From: Pauljensenia sp.
GTDB lineage: Bacteria > Actinomycetota > Actinomycetes > Actinomycetales > Actinomycetaceae
Direction of reading: 5' to 3'
Assembly (NCBI GenBank): GCA_029983625.1
Contig: JASBZF010000048.1
Span: forward strand, 1-12,885
DNA: 12,885 nucleotides
Both the position numbers and the translations under genes were made by a program. Below, one piece after another: positions 1 through 5,853 of this stretch. The notes below the pieces were generated by a model. It saw nothing but the letters and a program-made list of their open reading frames with translations, ran no database searches and was not told the DNA's origin. The number at the start of each line of letters is the position of its first letter. The stretch's first letter is position 1.

Positions 1-9
1 CTCCTCCTT
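1..9 (-). promoter_or_regulatory. Strong Shine-Dalgarno of a leftward gene beyond the left edge
   Basis: On the minus strand the last bases read AAGGAGGAG, an almost ideal ribosome binding site. No leftward start codon follows inside the window, so the start would lie a few bases past the edge. An ATG at 15-13 (minus) sits upstream of this motif and is less likely to be the start. The identity of the gene is unknown. It would be divergent from the fumarase gene. Confidence 0.45.
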
Positions 10-48
10 ATTCATGCCGCCCCAACAGGCGCACTGGCCCACAGCAGT

Positions 49-77
49 GTGATACGAGCGGCCCAGGCAGATGTGAA
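49..77 (-). promoter_or_regulatory. Possible sigma70-type promoter for the leftward gene
   Basis: The minus strand reads TTCACA (77-72), a 17-base spacer, then TATCAC (54-49). That is 5 of 6 matches to the -35 consensus and 4 of 6 to the -10. Transcription would start near 42, giving a leader of about 40 bases before the strong ribosome binding site at the left edge. The match is by eye only, and such pairs also occur by chance. Confidence 0.33.
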
Positions 78-146
78 AAATGAGCGTCTTAGCATCTCCT
101 CGAAAATCAAGAGCCACACACGCTTAACCGCTTCCACAGGACACAG

Positions 147-255
147 CCTCTCCCCTCACATTCACCCTCTTGTGTGTCTTGCCCTCGCCCTCGCCTTCCC
201 CGTCTTCCGCTCCGTCTCCGACTCTGCCTTCCACTCTGTCTCCCACACTGTCTTG
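147..255. other. Pyrimidine-rich tract
   Basis: By hand count about four fifths of these bases are C or T on the plus strand, in short irregular units such as CCCTCG, TCCGTC and CTCTGTC. The tract ends just before the AT-rich patch ahead of the fumarase gene. It could be an unstructured leader, a target for C-rich RNA binding such as Rho loading, or low-complexity sequence. No function can be assigned. Confidence 0.5.
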
Positions 256-262
256 CGATCCA

Positions 263-274
263 GCCCCGCCCTCG
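263..274 (+). repeat. Copy 1 of the intergenic word GCCCCGCCCTCG
   Basis: This 12-base word occurs again at 2134-2145 in the same orientation, and at 2279-2290 and 5842-5853 inverted. All four copies lie in spacers. This copy is upstream of the fumarase gene and is followed by AT-rich sequence, as is the copy at 5842-5853. It does not form a hairpin with nearby sequence. Confidence 0.5.
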
Positions 275-438
275 GCACTGAAATATGAATTACAGAATTA
301 ATGAATGATCGAATTCGCACAAGCGCAGACGACGCACACACCCACTATTCCCAGACATTCCCAGAAAGCCCACAGTTCTCAGAAAAAACACTCCCGAAGC
401 CCTAGGCTTGCCACGAACGGAACACCGACACGAGGCAC

Positions 439-445
439 AAAGGAG
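439..445 (+). promoter_or_regulatory. Ribosome binding site that sets the fumarase start at GTG 452
   Basis: AAAGGAG lies 6 bases before GTG 452, a near-ideal sequence and spacing. The upstream in-frame ATG at 305 has no comparable site. The 49 extra residues it would add are low-complexity and rich in Ser, Thr, His and Lys, while homology to class I fumarases begins right after GTG 452. Confidence 0.85.
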
Positions 446-451
446 CCAGAC

Positions 452-2122
452 GTGACCGAGTTTTTCTACAAAGACTTGCTGCCCCTGGGCGAAGACCCCA
501 CCGAATACCGACTCCTCACCACCGAAGGCGTTGAAACCGTCGAAGGACCGGACGGTCAGACCTTCCTCAAAGTCGCCCCCGAGGCCCTTGAACTCCTCGC
601 AAAAACCGCCTACCACGACATCTCCTTCTACCTGCGCACCGCGCACCTCGAACAGCTCGCGAAAATCCTCGACGACCCCGAAGCGTCCGCAAACGATAAA
701 TTCGTCGCCCTCGACCTGCTCAAGAACGCAAACGTCGCCTCCTCCGGCATCTTGCCCATGTGTCAGGACACGGGCACAGCAATCATCAAAGGTGAACGCG
801 GACAGCACGTCCTCAGCGCAGGCCCCGATGAGCTCCCTCTCGCTCGAGGCGTGTACGAGGCCTACACCGAACTCAATCTGCGCTACTCACAAAACGCGCC
901 GATCACGATGTACGAAGAGAAGAACACCGGCTGTAACCTCCCCGCGCAGATCGAACTCTACGCCGACACCCACGAGGGCCATGAGACCGACTACCACTTC
1001 CTCTTCATGGCAAAAGGTGGCGGCTCAGCGAACAAGTCCTACCTCTACCAGATGACGAAAGCCATCCTCGATCCCGAGCATATGATGCAGTTCCTCGAAG
1101 AGAAGATCCGCTCGCTCGGCACCGCAGCCTGCCCGCCCTACCACCTCGCCATCGTCGTCGGCGGCACTTCCGCAGAGTTCGCGCTGAAAACCGCAAAATA
1201 CGCTTCAGCGCACTACCTCGACGAAATGCCCACCCAGGGTTCTGAACTCGCCCACGGGTTCCGCGACCTTGACATGGAAGAGCAGGTCCTCGAACTCACA
1301 CGCCAAATGGGGATCGGCGCACAGTTCGGCGGCAAGTATTTCTGCCACGATGTGCGCGTCATCCGACTTCCACGCCACGGCGCTTCTTTGCCCGTCGCGA
1401 TCGCTGTGTCCTGTTCAGCTGACCGCCAGGCAAAAGCGAAGATCACGCCCGAGGGCGTTTTCTTGGAAAAGTTGGACACCGATCCGGGCCGTTTCCTTCC
1501 CGCGACCGATCCGGCTGAACTCGGCGAAGACACCGGCGCTGTCCGTATCGACCTTGACCGTCCCATGAACGAAGTTCTTGCTGAACTCTCGAAGTACCCG
1601 GTCAAGACACGCCTGTCCTTGAACGGCACGATGATCGTGGCTCGCGACATTGCACACGCGAAGATCCGCGAACGGATCGAAGCCGGTGAGCCTATGCCGC
1701 AGTACATGCTTGACCATCCGGTCTACTACGCGGGTCCGGCAAAAACTCCTGAAGGGATGCCTTCGGGTTCATTTGGTCCGACAACGGCCGGGCGCATGGA
1801 TTCCTACGTTGATCAGTTCCAAGCCCTCGGCGGCTCCATGATTATGGTCGCTAAAGGTAACCGCTCTAAGCAGGTGACGGATGCCTGTGCGAAGCACGGG
1901 GGTTTCTATCTCGGCTCGATTGGCGGTCCGGCTGCTGAACTCGCGGCGAACTGCATTAAGAAAGTCGAACTCCTCGAATACCCAGAACTCGGCATGGAGG
2001 CCGTGTGGAAGATCGAAATCGAAGACTTCCCTGCCTTCATCGTCGTCGATGACAAGGGCAATGATTTCTTCGCGGGCACCCAGGAGGTCACGCTCACTCT
2101 CGGTAAGCGTCCCGGCCTCTAA
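452..2122 (+). CDS. fum: Class I fumarate hydratase (iron-sulfur fumarase)
   Basis: This 556-residue protein reversibly hydrates fumarate to (S)-malate in the TCA cycle. It is a single-chain class I (FumA/FumB-type) enzyme, close in length to E. coli FumA (548 residues). Cys104 (in PMCQDTGT), Cys227 (in GTAACPPYH) and Cys321 (in VSCSADRQ) match the three [4Fe-4S] ligands of the family, and the 94-residue gap between the last two equals that of E. coli FumA (Cys224/Cys318). The conserved TGCNLP around Cys161, GPTTAGRMD (442-450) and KGNRS (468-472) are also present, so both the N-terminal cluster-binding region and the C-terminal swivelling domain are complete. The start is GTG 452, backed by AAAGGAG. 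The gene stands alone on the plus strand and converges on the nucleoside cluster. Related class I hydratases (tartrate dehydratase) are a remote alternative. Confidence 0.95.
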   Translation: MTEFFYKDLLPLGEDPTEYRLLTTEGVETVEGPDGQTFLKVAPEALELLAKTAYHDISFYLRTAHLEQLAKILDDPEASANDKFVALDLLKNANVASSGILPMCQDTGTAIIKGERGQHVLSAGPDELPLARGVYEAYTELNLRYSQNAPITMYEEKNTGCNLPAQIELYADTHEGHETDYHFLFMAKGGGSANKSYLYQMTKAILDPEHMMQFLEEKIRSLGTAACPPYHLAIVVGGTSAEFALKTAKYASAHYLDEMPTQGSELAHGFRDLDMEEQVLELTRQMGIGAQFGGKYFCHDVRVIRLPRHGASLPVAIAVSCSADRQAKAKITPEGVFLEKLDTDPGRFLPATDPAELGEDTGAVRIDLDRPMNEVLAELSKYPVKTRLSLNGTMIVARDIAHAKIRERIEAGEPMPQYMLDHPVYYAGPAKTPEGMPSGSFGPTTAGRMDSYVDQFQALGGSMIMVAKGNRSKQVTDACAKHGGFYLGSIGGPAAELAANCIKKVELLEYPELGMEAVWKIEIEDFPAFIVVDDKGNDFFAGTQEVTLTLGKRPGL

Positions 2123-2133
2123 GATCTCTCCCC

Positions 2134-2290
2134 GCCCCGCCCTCGACCCATCCTCGACCCCTTAGCTAAAGGAAACCTGAACCGGGGAAAACCCGGTGTC
2201 GTATTGGGTAGCGTGATTACTGAAAAGAAAGCGCCTACCCAATCGAGTCAGGATCTTTCTTATACGACAGATCGAGGACGAGGGCGGGGC
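2134..2290. repeat. 157-base nested inverted repeat, possible structured RNA or terminator
   Basis: The outer arms GCCCCGCCCTCG (2134-2145) and CGAGGGCGGGGC (2279-2290) pair perfectly over 12 bases. After a 5-base bulge (2146-2150), TCCTCGA (2151-2157) pairs with TCGAGGA (2272-2278). Inside are a hairpin ACCGGG-GAAAA-CCCGGT (2181-2197) and a 9-base stem ATTGGGTAG (2203-2211) with CTACCCAAT (2235-2243). AAGAAAG (2225-2231), in the loop of that stem, can pair with CTTTCTT (2255-2261) outside it, which would make a pseudoknot. CCTCGACCC is repeated at 2141-2149 and 2152-2160. The element begins 11 bases after the fumarase stop. It could be a bidirectional terminator, a structured RNA, or a small inverted-repeat element; no target-site duplication was found. 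It matches no RNA family I recognise. Confidence 0.7.
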
Positions 2291-2517
2291 CCATCTTGTA
2301 GGTGTCAGCGACTCAAAGAATGGATGCTCAGCACCGCGATCCGTCCTTGTTGTATGACGCGATCATTTGTCTTCGCAGGGTGAAACATCATTGGTGTCCT
2401 TCTGGACACTGACAGAACCGGAAAACGCAAGCACACGCACACACGACGCACAGGCACAGACACAGATACACGCGACGCACAGGCAGCAGTGTCACGCACA
2501 CAACACGGAAACGGAGC
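2291..2517. other. Intergenic CA-rich stretch with a direct repeat
   Basis: No credible gene is seen between the nested repeat and the terminator of the leftward genes. A small perfect hairpin, GTGTCC-TTCT-GGACAC, lies at 2394-2409. From about 2430 to 2505 the plus strand is CA-rich with almost no T. It carries the 13-base direct repeat CGACGCACAGGCA at 2444-2456 and 2473-2485. No function can be assigned. Confidence 0.55.
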
Positions 2518-2564
2518 AAAACGGTGCCCGCCTCAGCGTGAGCACGTGCTGAAGCGAGCACCGT
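2518..2564 (-). terminator. Rho-independent terminator of the leftward nucleoside cluster
   Basis: On the minus strand a stem with arms ACGGTGC (2564-2558) and GCACCGT (2527-2521) is followed directly by TTTT (2521-2518, the first T shared with the stem). An inner stem pairs TCAGC (2533-2537) with GCTGA (2548-2552). It lies about 100 bases past the stop of the last gene, the sugar-phosphate mutase, in the direction expected for ending the leftward transcript. Confidence 0.65.
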
Positions 2565-2566
2565 GA

Positions 2567-2663
2567 CCTCCTTCTCGCTCTTGTCTCACACAGGAGAGGA
2601 AGAACGAGTCGGAGGACCGCAAGCCCGGCTCTGTACCTATCACGAGCCGAACCTGCGGCAGGT
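2567..2663. repeat. Row of hairpins just past the end of the mutase gene
   Basis: Three further inverted repeats sit between the mutase stop and the terminator. They are an imperfect 16-base stem (2567-2582 with 2600-2615, 13 pairs), CGGCTC/GAGCCG (2626-2631 with 2644-2649), and ACCTG-CGG-CAGGT (2651-2663). None has a T-run of its own. They may protect the 3' end of the operon mRNA or back up the terminator at 2518-2564. Confidence 0.5.
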
Positions 2664-2666
2664 CTT

Positions 2667-4343
2667 TCAAATACCGATCGCAGCCCCGAACTCGGCTTTA
2701 ATCGTCTCAAGACGTTCGCGCGCCTGCGACCACGGAACAGGAGCTCCCTCCTCAACGGGAAGAATCACTTCGAGGTAGCACTTCAGCTTCGGCTCCGTAC
2801 CCGAAGGACGAGCGATGACGCGGTCGTTTGCTTCAGTGGTCACCATGATCGCATTCGTCCCTGGCAGACCATCCCACCCCTGAGACATATCCACAACGGA
2901 AACAACCGCAGAACCCGCAAGCTCACGCGGCGGATTCTCACGCAAACGCTCCATGCCCTGCGCGATGAGGCCAAGATTCTCCACGCGGAAAGTCAGCGGC
3001 ATCGTCACATAGCAGCCGTAGATACGTGCCATGCGTTCAAGCTCGTCCTGAGCGCTGCGTCCCTGAGCTTTGAGTTCAGCGAAAAGAGAAGCGGCCACAA
3101 CTGCGGTTGCGATGCCGTCTTTGTCGCGCGCATGTTCAGGATCGGGGCAAAAACCGATCGCTTCCTCGTAGCCGAACACAATGCCCGGTGTGCGAGCGAT
3201 CCACTTAAATCCCGTGAGAGTGTGCTGGTAGCCGAGGCCGTGCGCCGTAGCGATTTTTTCAAGCTGACGGCTCGACACAATCGAGTTGGCGAAAACGCCA
3301 CCCTTCGGGGCGCGCCCTGCGAGGAACTCCCCGAGGATCGAACCGGTCTCATCACCGCTGAGTTGACGCCACCCTGTCGCCGAAGCCTCATCTGGGATCG
3401 CAAGAGCACAGCGATCCGCGTCCGGATCAACGGCGATGATGAGATCCGAAGCGTGCTCGCGTGCGTGTGCCATCGCAAGGTCAAGAGCGCCGGGCTCTTC
3501 CGGGTTCGGGAAAGAGACGGTCGGGAAGTCCGGGTCAGGTGTCGCTTGTTCTGCGACAAGTGACACCTGCGAGAAGCCAGCCTCCTTCAGGACACGCTCA
3601 GTGAGCGCACCCCCCACGCCGTGCATCGCGGTCAAGGTGATCTTCAGATCGCCTCGTGTGTCACCTGTCGCCAAAGCTGCGGCAGCTGCAACGTAGTCGT
3701 TACGCGGATCGACTTCTTCGATGCGTTCTGTGTCCTGAGGGACTTCATTGGCCGGAGGTGCCACCGCGATAGCTGCAGCAATACCCGCGTCATGCGGAGG
3801 CACGATTTGGGCACCCTGACCGGCGTCAGTGACGACGCTTCCGCCGAGGTAGACCTTGTAGCCGTTGTCCTTAGCGGGATTGTGCGAGGCGGTAATCATG
3901 ATGCCTGCGTCAGCGTCGAGGGCGCGCACTGCAAAGGAGGTGAGCGGTGTCGGCTGTGAGACGGGCAAAGCCAAAGCGCGACATCCCGCCGCTGAAATGA
4001 CCCGCGCAGCTGCGCGAGCAAAGTCAACGGAACCGTGCCTCGCATCGCAGCCAATCACGACGCGAGCTTCACGTTCTGTCTGAGTTTTCAGGTAGGCGGC
4101 AAGCCCTGCGGTTGCTCGGATGACGACGGCAAGGTTCATTCGGGATTCACCCGGACCGATTTCGCCACGCAAACCTGCGGTACCGAATTCAAGGGGGCCA
4201 TTCATTGCGGCCCGTACTTCAGCCACAGCGTCCTCATTGCCCGCCACAGCGGCTTCGATGGCAGCCAGGAGCGCCGAAGAAGTCTGAGGATCCGGGTCGT
4301 GCGTGGCCCATTCGCGGGCCGCTTCAAGAAGCTGCTCGTTCAT
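2667..4343 (-). CDS. Alpha-D-phosphohexomutase family enzyme, probable phosphopentomutase/phosphoglucomutase (PmmB-like)
   Basis: This 558-residue enzyme moves phosphate between C1 and C5/C6 of sugar phosphates through a phosphoserine. All four family loops are present: the catalytic serine loop TASHNP (Ser153), the metal loop DPDADR (306-311), the sugar-binding GYEEAIG (391-397) and the phosphate-binding RPSGTEPK (512-519). FGTAGLRG (53-60) is the typical N-terminal motif. The length fits the PGM2/PmmB branch, which includes phosphoglucomutases and phosphopentomutases. It is the last gene of the deo cluster. Its ribosome binding site GAGGAG forms the final two codons of deoC, so the two are translationally coupled. 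No deoB is present here, so I infer that it makes deoxyribose-5-phosphate and ribose-5-phosphate from the 1-phosphates. Phosphomannomutase or glucose mutase activity is the alternative. Confidence 0.9.
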   Translation of the reverse strand: MNEQLLEAAREWATHDPDPQTSSALLAAIEAAVAGNEDAVAEVRAAMNGPLEFGTAGLRGEIGPGESRMNLAVVIRATAGLAAYLKTQTEREARVVIGCDARHGSVDFARAAARVISAAGCRALALPVSQPTPLTSFAVRALDADAGIMITASHNPAKDNGYKVYLGGSVVTDAGQGAQIVPPHDAGIAAAIAVAPPANEVPQDTERIEEVDPRNDYVAAAAALATGDTRGDLKITLTAMHGVGGALTERVLKEAGFSQVSLVAEQATPDPDFPTVSFPNPEEPGALDLAMAHAREHASDLIIAVDPDADRCALAIPDEASATGWRQLSGDETGSILGEFLAGRAPKGGVFANSIVSSRQLEKIATAHGLGYQHTLTGFKWIARTPGIVFGYEEAIGFCPDPEHARDKDGIATAVVAASLFAELKAQGRSAQDELERMARIYGCYVTMPLTFRVENLGLIAQGMERLRENPPRELAGSAVVSVVDMSQGWDGLPGTNAIMVTTEANDRVIARPSGTEPKLKCYLEVILPVEEGAPVPWSQARERLETIKAEFGAAIGI

Positions 4344-4348
4344 CGCTT

Positions 4349-5002
4349 TTACTCCTCGATACCGTCAAGGATCGCAAGCGTTGCCGACACGCCGAGGCGC
4401 GAAGCTCCGGCCTCGATCATGGCAAGCGCGGTCTTGGCGTCACGGATACCGCCCGAAGCTTTCACACCGAGGCGGTCTCCGACTGTTTCGCGCATGAGCT
4501 TCACGGCGTGTACCGAAGCGCCACCGGCGGGGTGGAAACCGGTGGAAGTCTTCACGAAGTCCGCTCCCGCCTTCTCAGAGGCGCGGCAAGCCATGACGAT
4601 TTCTTCGTCGGTTAACGCTGCGGATTCGATGATGACCTTCAGGACGCGCGGCGCGGGAACGGCCTCGCGGACAGCGCGGATTTCCGCTTCAAGCTCAGCT
4701 TCACGTCCTTCTTTCACGAGGGCGATATTGATGACCATATCCACCTCGTCCGCGCCGTCTTCGACGGCGCGGGCAGCTTCGGCGGCCTTAATTTCCGGCT
4801 TCACAGCACCCGAGGGGAAGCCGGCGACGCAGGCGACCATCAGACCTTCGGGAACGTCGAGGGGCAGCATTGAGGGCGAGACACACACCGAGTAGGTACC
4901 AAGTTCGCTCCCCTGAGCGACGAGGGCCGCAACGTCGGCGGCGGTTGCCTCGGGCTTGAGGAGGGTGTGGTCAATCATCTGGGCGACTTCAGTCTTTTTC
5001 AT
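4349..5002 (-). CDS. deoC: Deoxyribose-phosphate aldolase
   Basis: DeoC splits 2-deoxyribose-5-phosphate into acetaldehyde and glyceraldehyde-3-phosphate, the last step of deoxynucleoside breakdown. The 217-residue protein is the short bacterial type. Key residues are visible: Asp11 in IDHTLLKP, Asp88 in DEVDMVIN, Lys122 in VLKVIIE, the Schiff-base Lys151 in DFVKTSTGF and the second active-site Lys181 in GVKASGGIRD. The phosphate-binding segment GASRLG (199-204) follows. The ATG at 5002 has GAGGAAG about 8 bases upstream, overlapping the deoD stop, so translation is probably coupled. Only 13 bases separate it from deoD and 5 bases from the mutase gene. It lies downstream of the promoter at 5790-5819. 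Confidence 0.97.
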   Translation of the reverse strand: MKKTEVAQMIDHTLLKPEATAADVAALVAQGSELGTYSVCVSPSMLPLDVPEGLMVACVAGFPSGAVKPEIKAAEAARAVEDGADEVDMVINIALVKEGREAELEAEIRAVREAVPAPRVLKVIIESAALTDEEIVMACRASEKAGADFVKTSTGFHPAGGASVHAVKLMRETVGDRLGVKASGGIRDAKTALAMIEAGASRLGVSATLAILDGIEE

Positions 5003-5015
5003 GGTGCGGTCTTCC

Positions 5016-5723
5016 TCAAATCTGCGCTAAGGGCAGCGCGAGTTCCATCATCTGTGTGAACGCAGTTTCGCGTTCCTTTGCGGTTGTGGCTTCGCCTGTG
5101 ACAAGCGAATCCGAGACTGTGAACATGCCGAGCGCTTCAACCCCGGCGTGCGCGGCGGTGGCGTACAGGCCAGCGGATTCCATTTCAACGGCGAGGATGC
5201 CCATCTTTTGCCAACGCTCGTTGAAGGTTTCATCGGCGTTGTAGAAGGTGTCCGAAGACAAGATGTTGCCCACGTGTGTGGTGACACCCTTTTCTTCAGC
5301 GAGGCGACGCACGGCTTCGATGAGACGGTAGGAGGCAATCGGAGCGTAGGTGCCCGGCAGGTTGTACTGGTCTGTGAACGCTGAGTTGGAGCAGGCTGCC
5401 TGTCCGATGACGACGTCGTAAAGGTTCACTCCCGGCTGCATCGCACCGCAAGATCCGATGCGGATAAGTTTCTTGCAACCGAATACGTGGATGAGTTCCC
5501 ACGAGTAGAGGGAAATCGAGGGGATTCCCATGCCCGAACCCATGACGGAAACCGGGGTGCCCTGGTAGGTGCCGGTAAATCCGAGCATGTTGCGCACGGA
5601 GTTGAATTGGACCGCGTCGTCGAGGTAGTTCTCTGCGATGAACTTTGCGCGGAGCGGGTCGCCGGGCAGCAGGATCGTTTCAGCGATCGGGGCCTGGGGG
5701 TCGATATGCGGCGTTGCCTTCAT
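5016..5723 (-). CDS. deoD: Purine nucleoside phosphorylase, DeoD type
   Basis: DeoD phosphorolyses purine (deoxy)ribonucleosides to the free base and (deoxy)ribose-1-phosphate. The 235-residue protein matches the hexameric E. coli type (239 residues). TPHI at the N-terminus carries the His that reaches into the neighbouring subunit. GDPLRAKFIAE (21-31), GSGMGIPS (62-69), RIGSCGAM (88-95, phosphate binding), VEMESAGLY (179-187, ribose binding) and the catalytic Asp205 in SDSL are all present. The ATG at 5723 has AAGGAG five bases upstream. It is the first gene after the palindrome-bearing promoter at 5790-5819 and would be cotranscribed with deoC and the mutase gene. The trimeric PNP family (PunA) is excluded by length and motifs. 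Confidence 0.97.
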   Translation of the reverse strand: MKATPHIDPQAPIAETILLPGDPLRAKFIAENYLDDAVQFNSVRNMLGFTGTYQGTPVSVMGSGMGIPSISLYSWELIHVFGCKKLIRIGSCGAMQPGVNLYDVVIGQAACSNSAFTDQYNLPGTYAPIASYRLIEAVRRLAEEKGVTTHVGNILSSDTFYNADETFNERWQKMGILAVEMESAGLYATAAHAGVEALGMFTVSDSLVTGEATTAKERETAFTQMMELALPLAQI

Positions 5724-5789
5724 TTCTTCTCCTTCGTGGACCCGTGACGGTGAAACGCTTCGTCAAGCGCCCTATGTCAGGGTCCGATC

Positions 5790-5819
5790 AGACTAATCCG
5801 AGAGATTCCAAAGTGTCAA
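5790..5819 (-). promoter_or_regulatory. Sigma70-type promoter of deoD-deoC-mutase
   Basis: The minus strand carries a perfect -35, TTGACA (5819-5814), an 18-base spacer, and TAGTCT (5795-5790), which fits the TANNNT -10 pattern. Transcription would start near 5783, about 60 bases ahead of deoD. The leader contains a small hairpin, CGCTT-N4-AAGCG (5756-5769). The promoter lets deoD, deoC and the mutase be transcribed apart from the upstream genes. Confidence 0.68.
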
Positions 5820-5826
5820 GTTTGGA
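5807..5826. promoter_or_regulatory. Palindromic operator over the -35 box, probable DeoR site
   Basis: TCCAAA (5807-5812) and TTTGGA (5821-5826) form a perfect inverted repeat with an 8-base centre that contains most of the -35 hexamer. A repressor bound here would block RNA polymerase. The gene just upstream encodes a SorC-family DeoR-like repressor, a family known to bind palindromes at nucleoside operons. That this protein binds this site is inference. Confidence 0.5.
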
Positions 5827-5841
5827 TTTTACATTTGTTCA

Positions 5842-5853
5842 CGAGGGCGGGGC
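5842..5853 (-). repeat. Copy 4 of the intergenic word GCCCCGCCCTCG
   Basis: On the minus strand this copy begins directly after the stop codon of the repressor gene and is followed by the AT-rich region of the deoD promoter. With one adjacent base, ACGAGGGCGGGGC, it is identical over 13 bases to the right arm of the nested repeat at 2278-2290. It has no partner arm nearby. Confidence 0.5.

Larger units (their letters stand above)
78..451. other. Intergenic region upstream of the fumarase gene
   Basis: I see no credible gene here. The stretch holds a pyrimidine-rich tract (about 147-255), one copy of the GCCCCGCCCTCG word (263-274), an AT-rich patch (about 279-312) and a CA-rich patch (330-345). 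The AT-rich patch is the likeliest place for the fumarase promoter, but no -35/-10 pair with normal spacing is convincing. The fumarase frame stays open back to an ATG at 305, but codons 305-451 do not look like fumarase sequence. Confidence 0.6.

Noticed and set aside
49..288. 79-residue plus-strand open frame
   Set aside because: It starts at GTG without a ribosome binding site and runs through the pyrimidine tract, giving Ser/Leu-rich low-complexity protein. No recognisable domain.
253..304. TTGCGA with TATGAA or TACAGA as the fumarase promoter
   Set aside because: The spacer is 25 bases or more and the -10 candidates lack the final T, so no specific promoter is called.
305..451. N-terminal extension of the fumarase to ATG 305
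   Set aside because: The 49 extra residues are low-complexity and unlike the family. GTG 452 has AAAGGAG at ideal spacing and family-like sequence starts there.
290..808. 172-residue minus-strand open frame over the fumarase start
   Set aside because: Antisense shadow of the fumarase gene; Cys/Gly/Val-rich composition with no family likeness.
2134..2290. Classical insertion sequence or mobile element
   Set aside because: The inverted repeats are element-like, but there is no transposase and no clear target-site duplication, so only a repeat is called.
2430..2510. CRISPR-like array in the CA-rich tract
   Set aside because: Only two copies of a 13-base repeat with 16 bases between them, no palindromic repeat of normal length and no cas genes.
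4035..4895. 286-residue plus-strand open frame
   Set aside because: It lies antisense to deoC and the start of the mutase gene, both well supported by motifs, and is Ser/Thr/Arg-rich as expected of a shadow.
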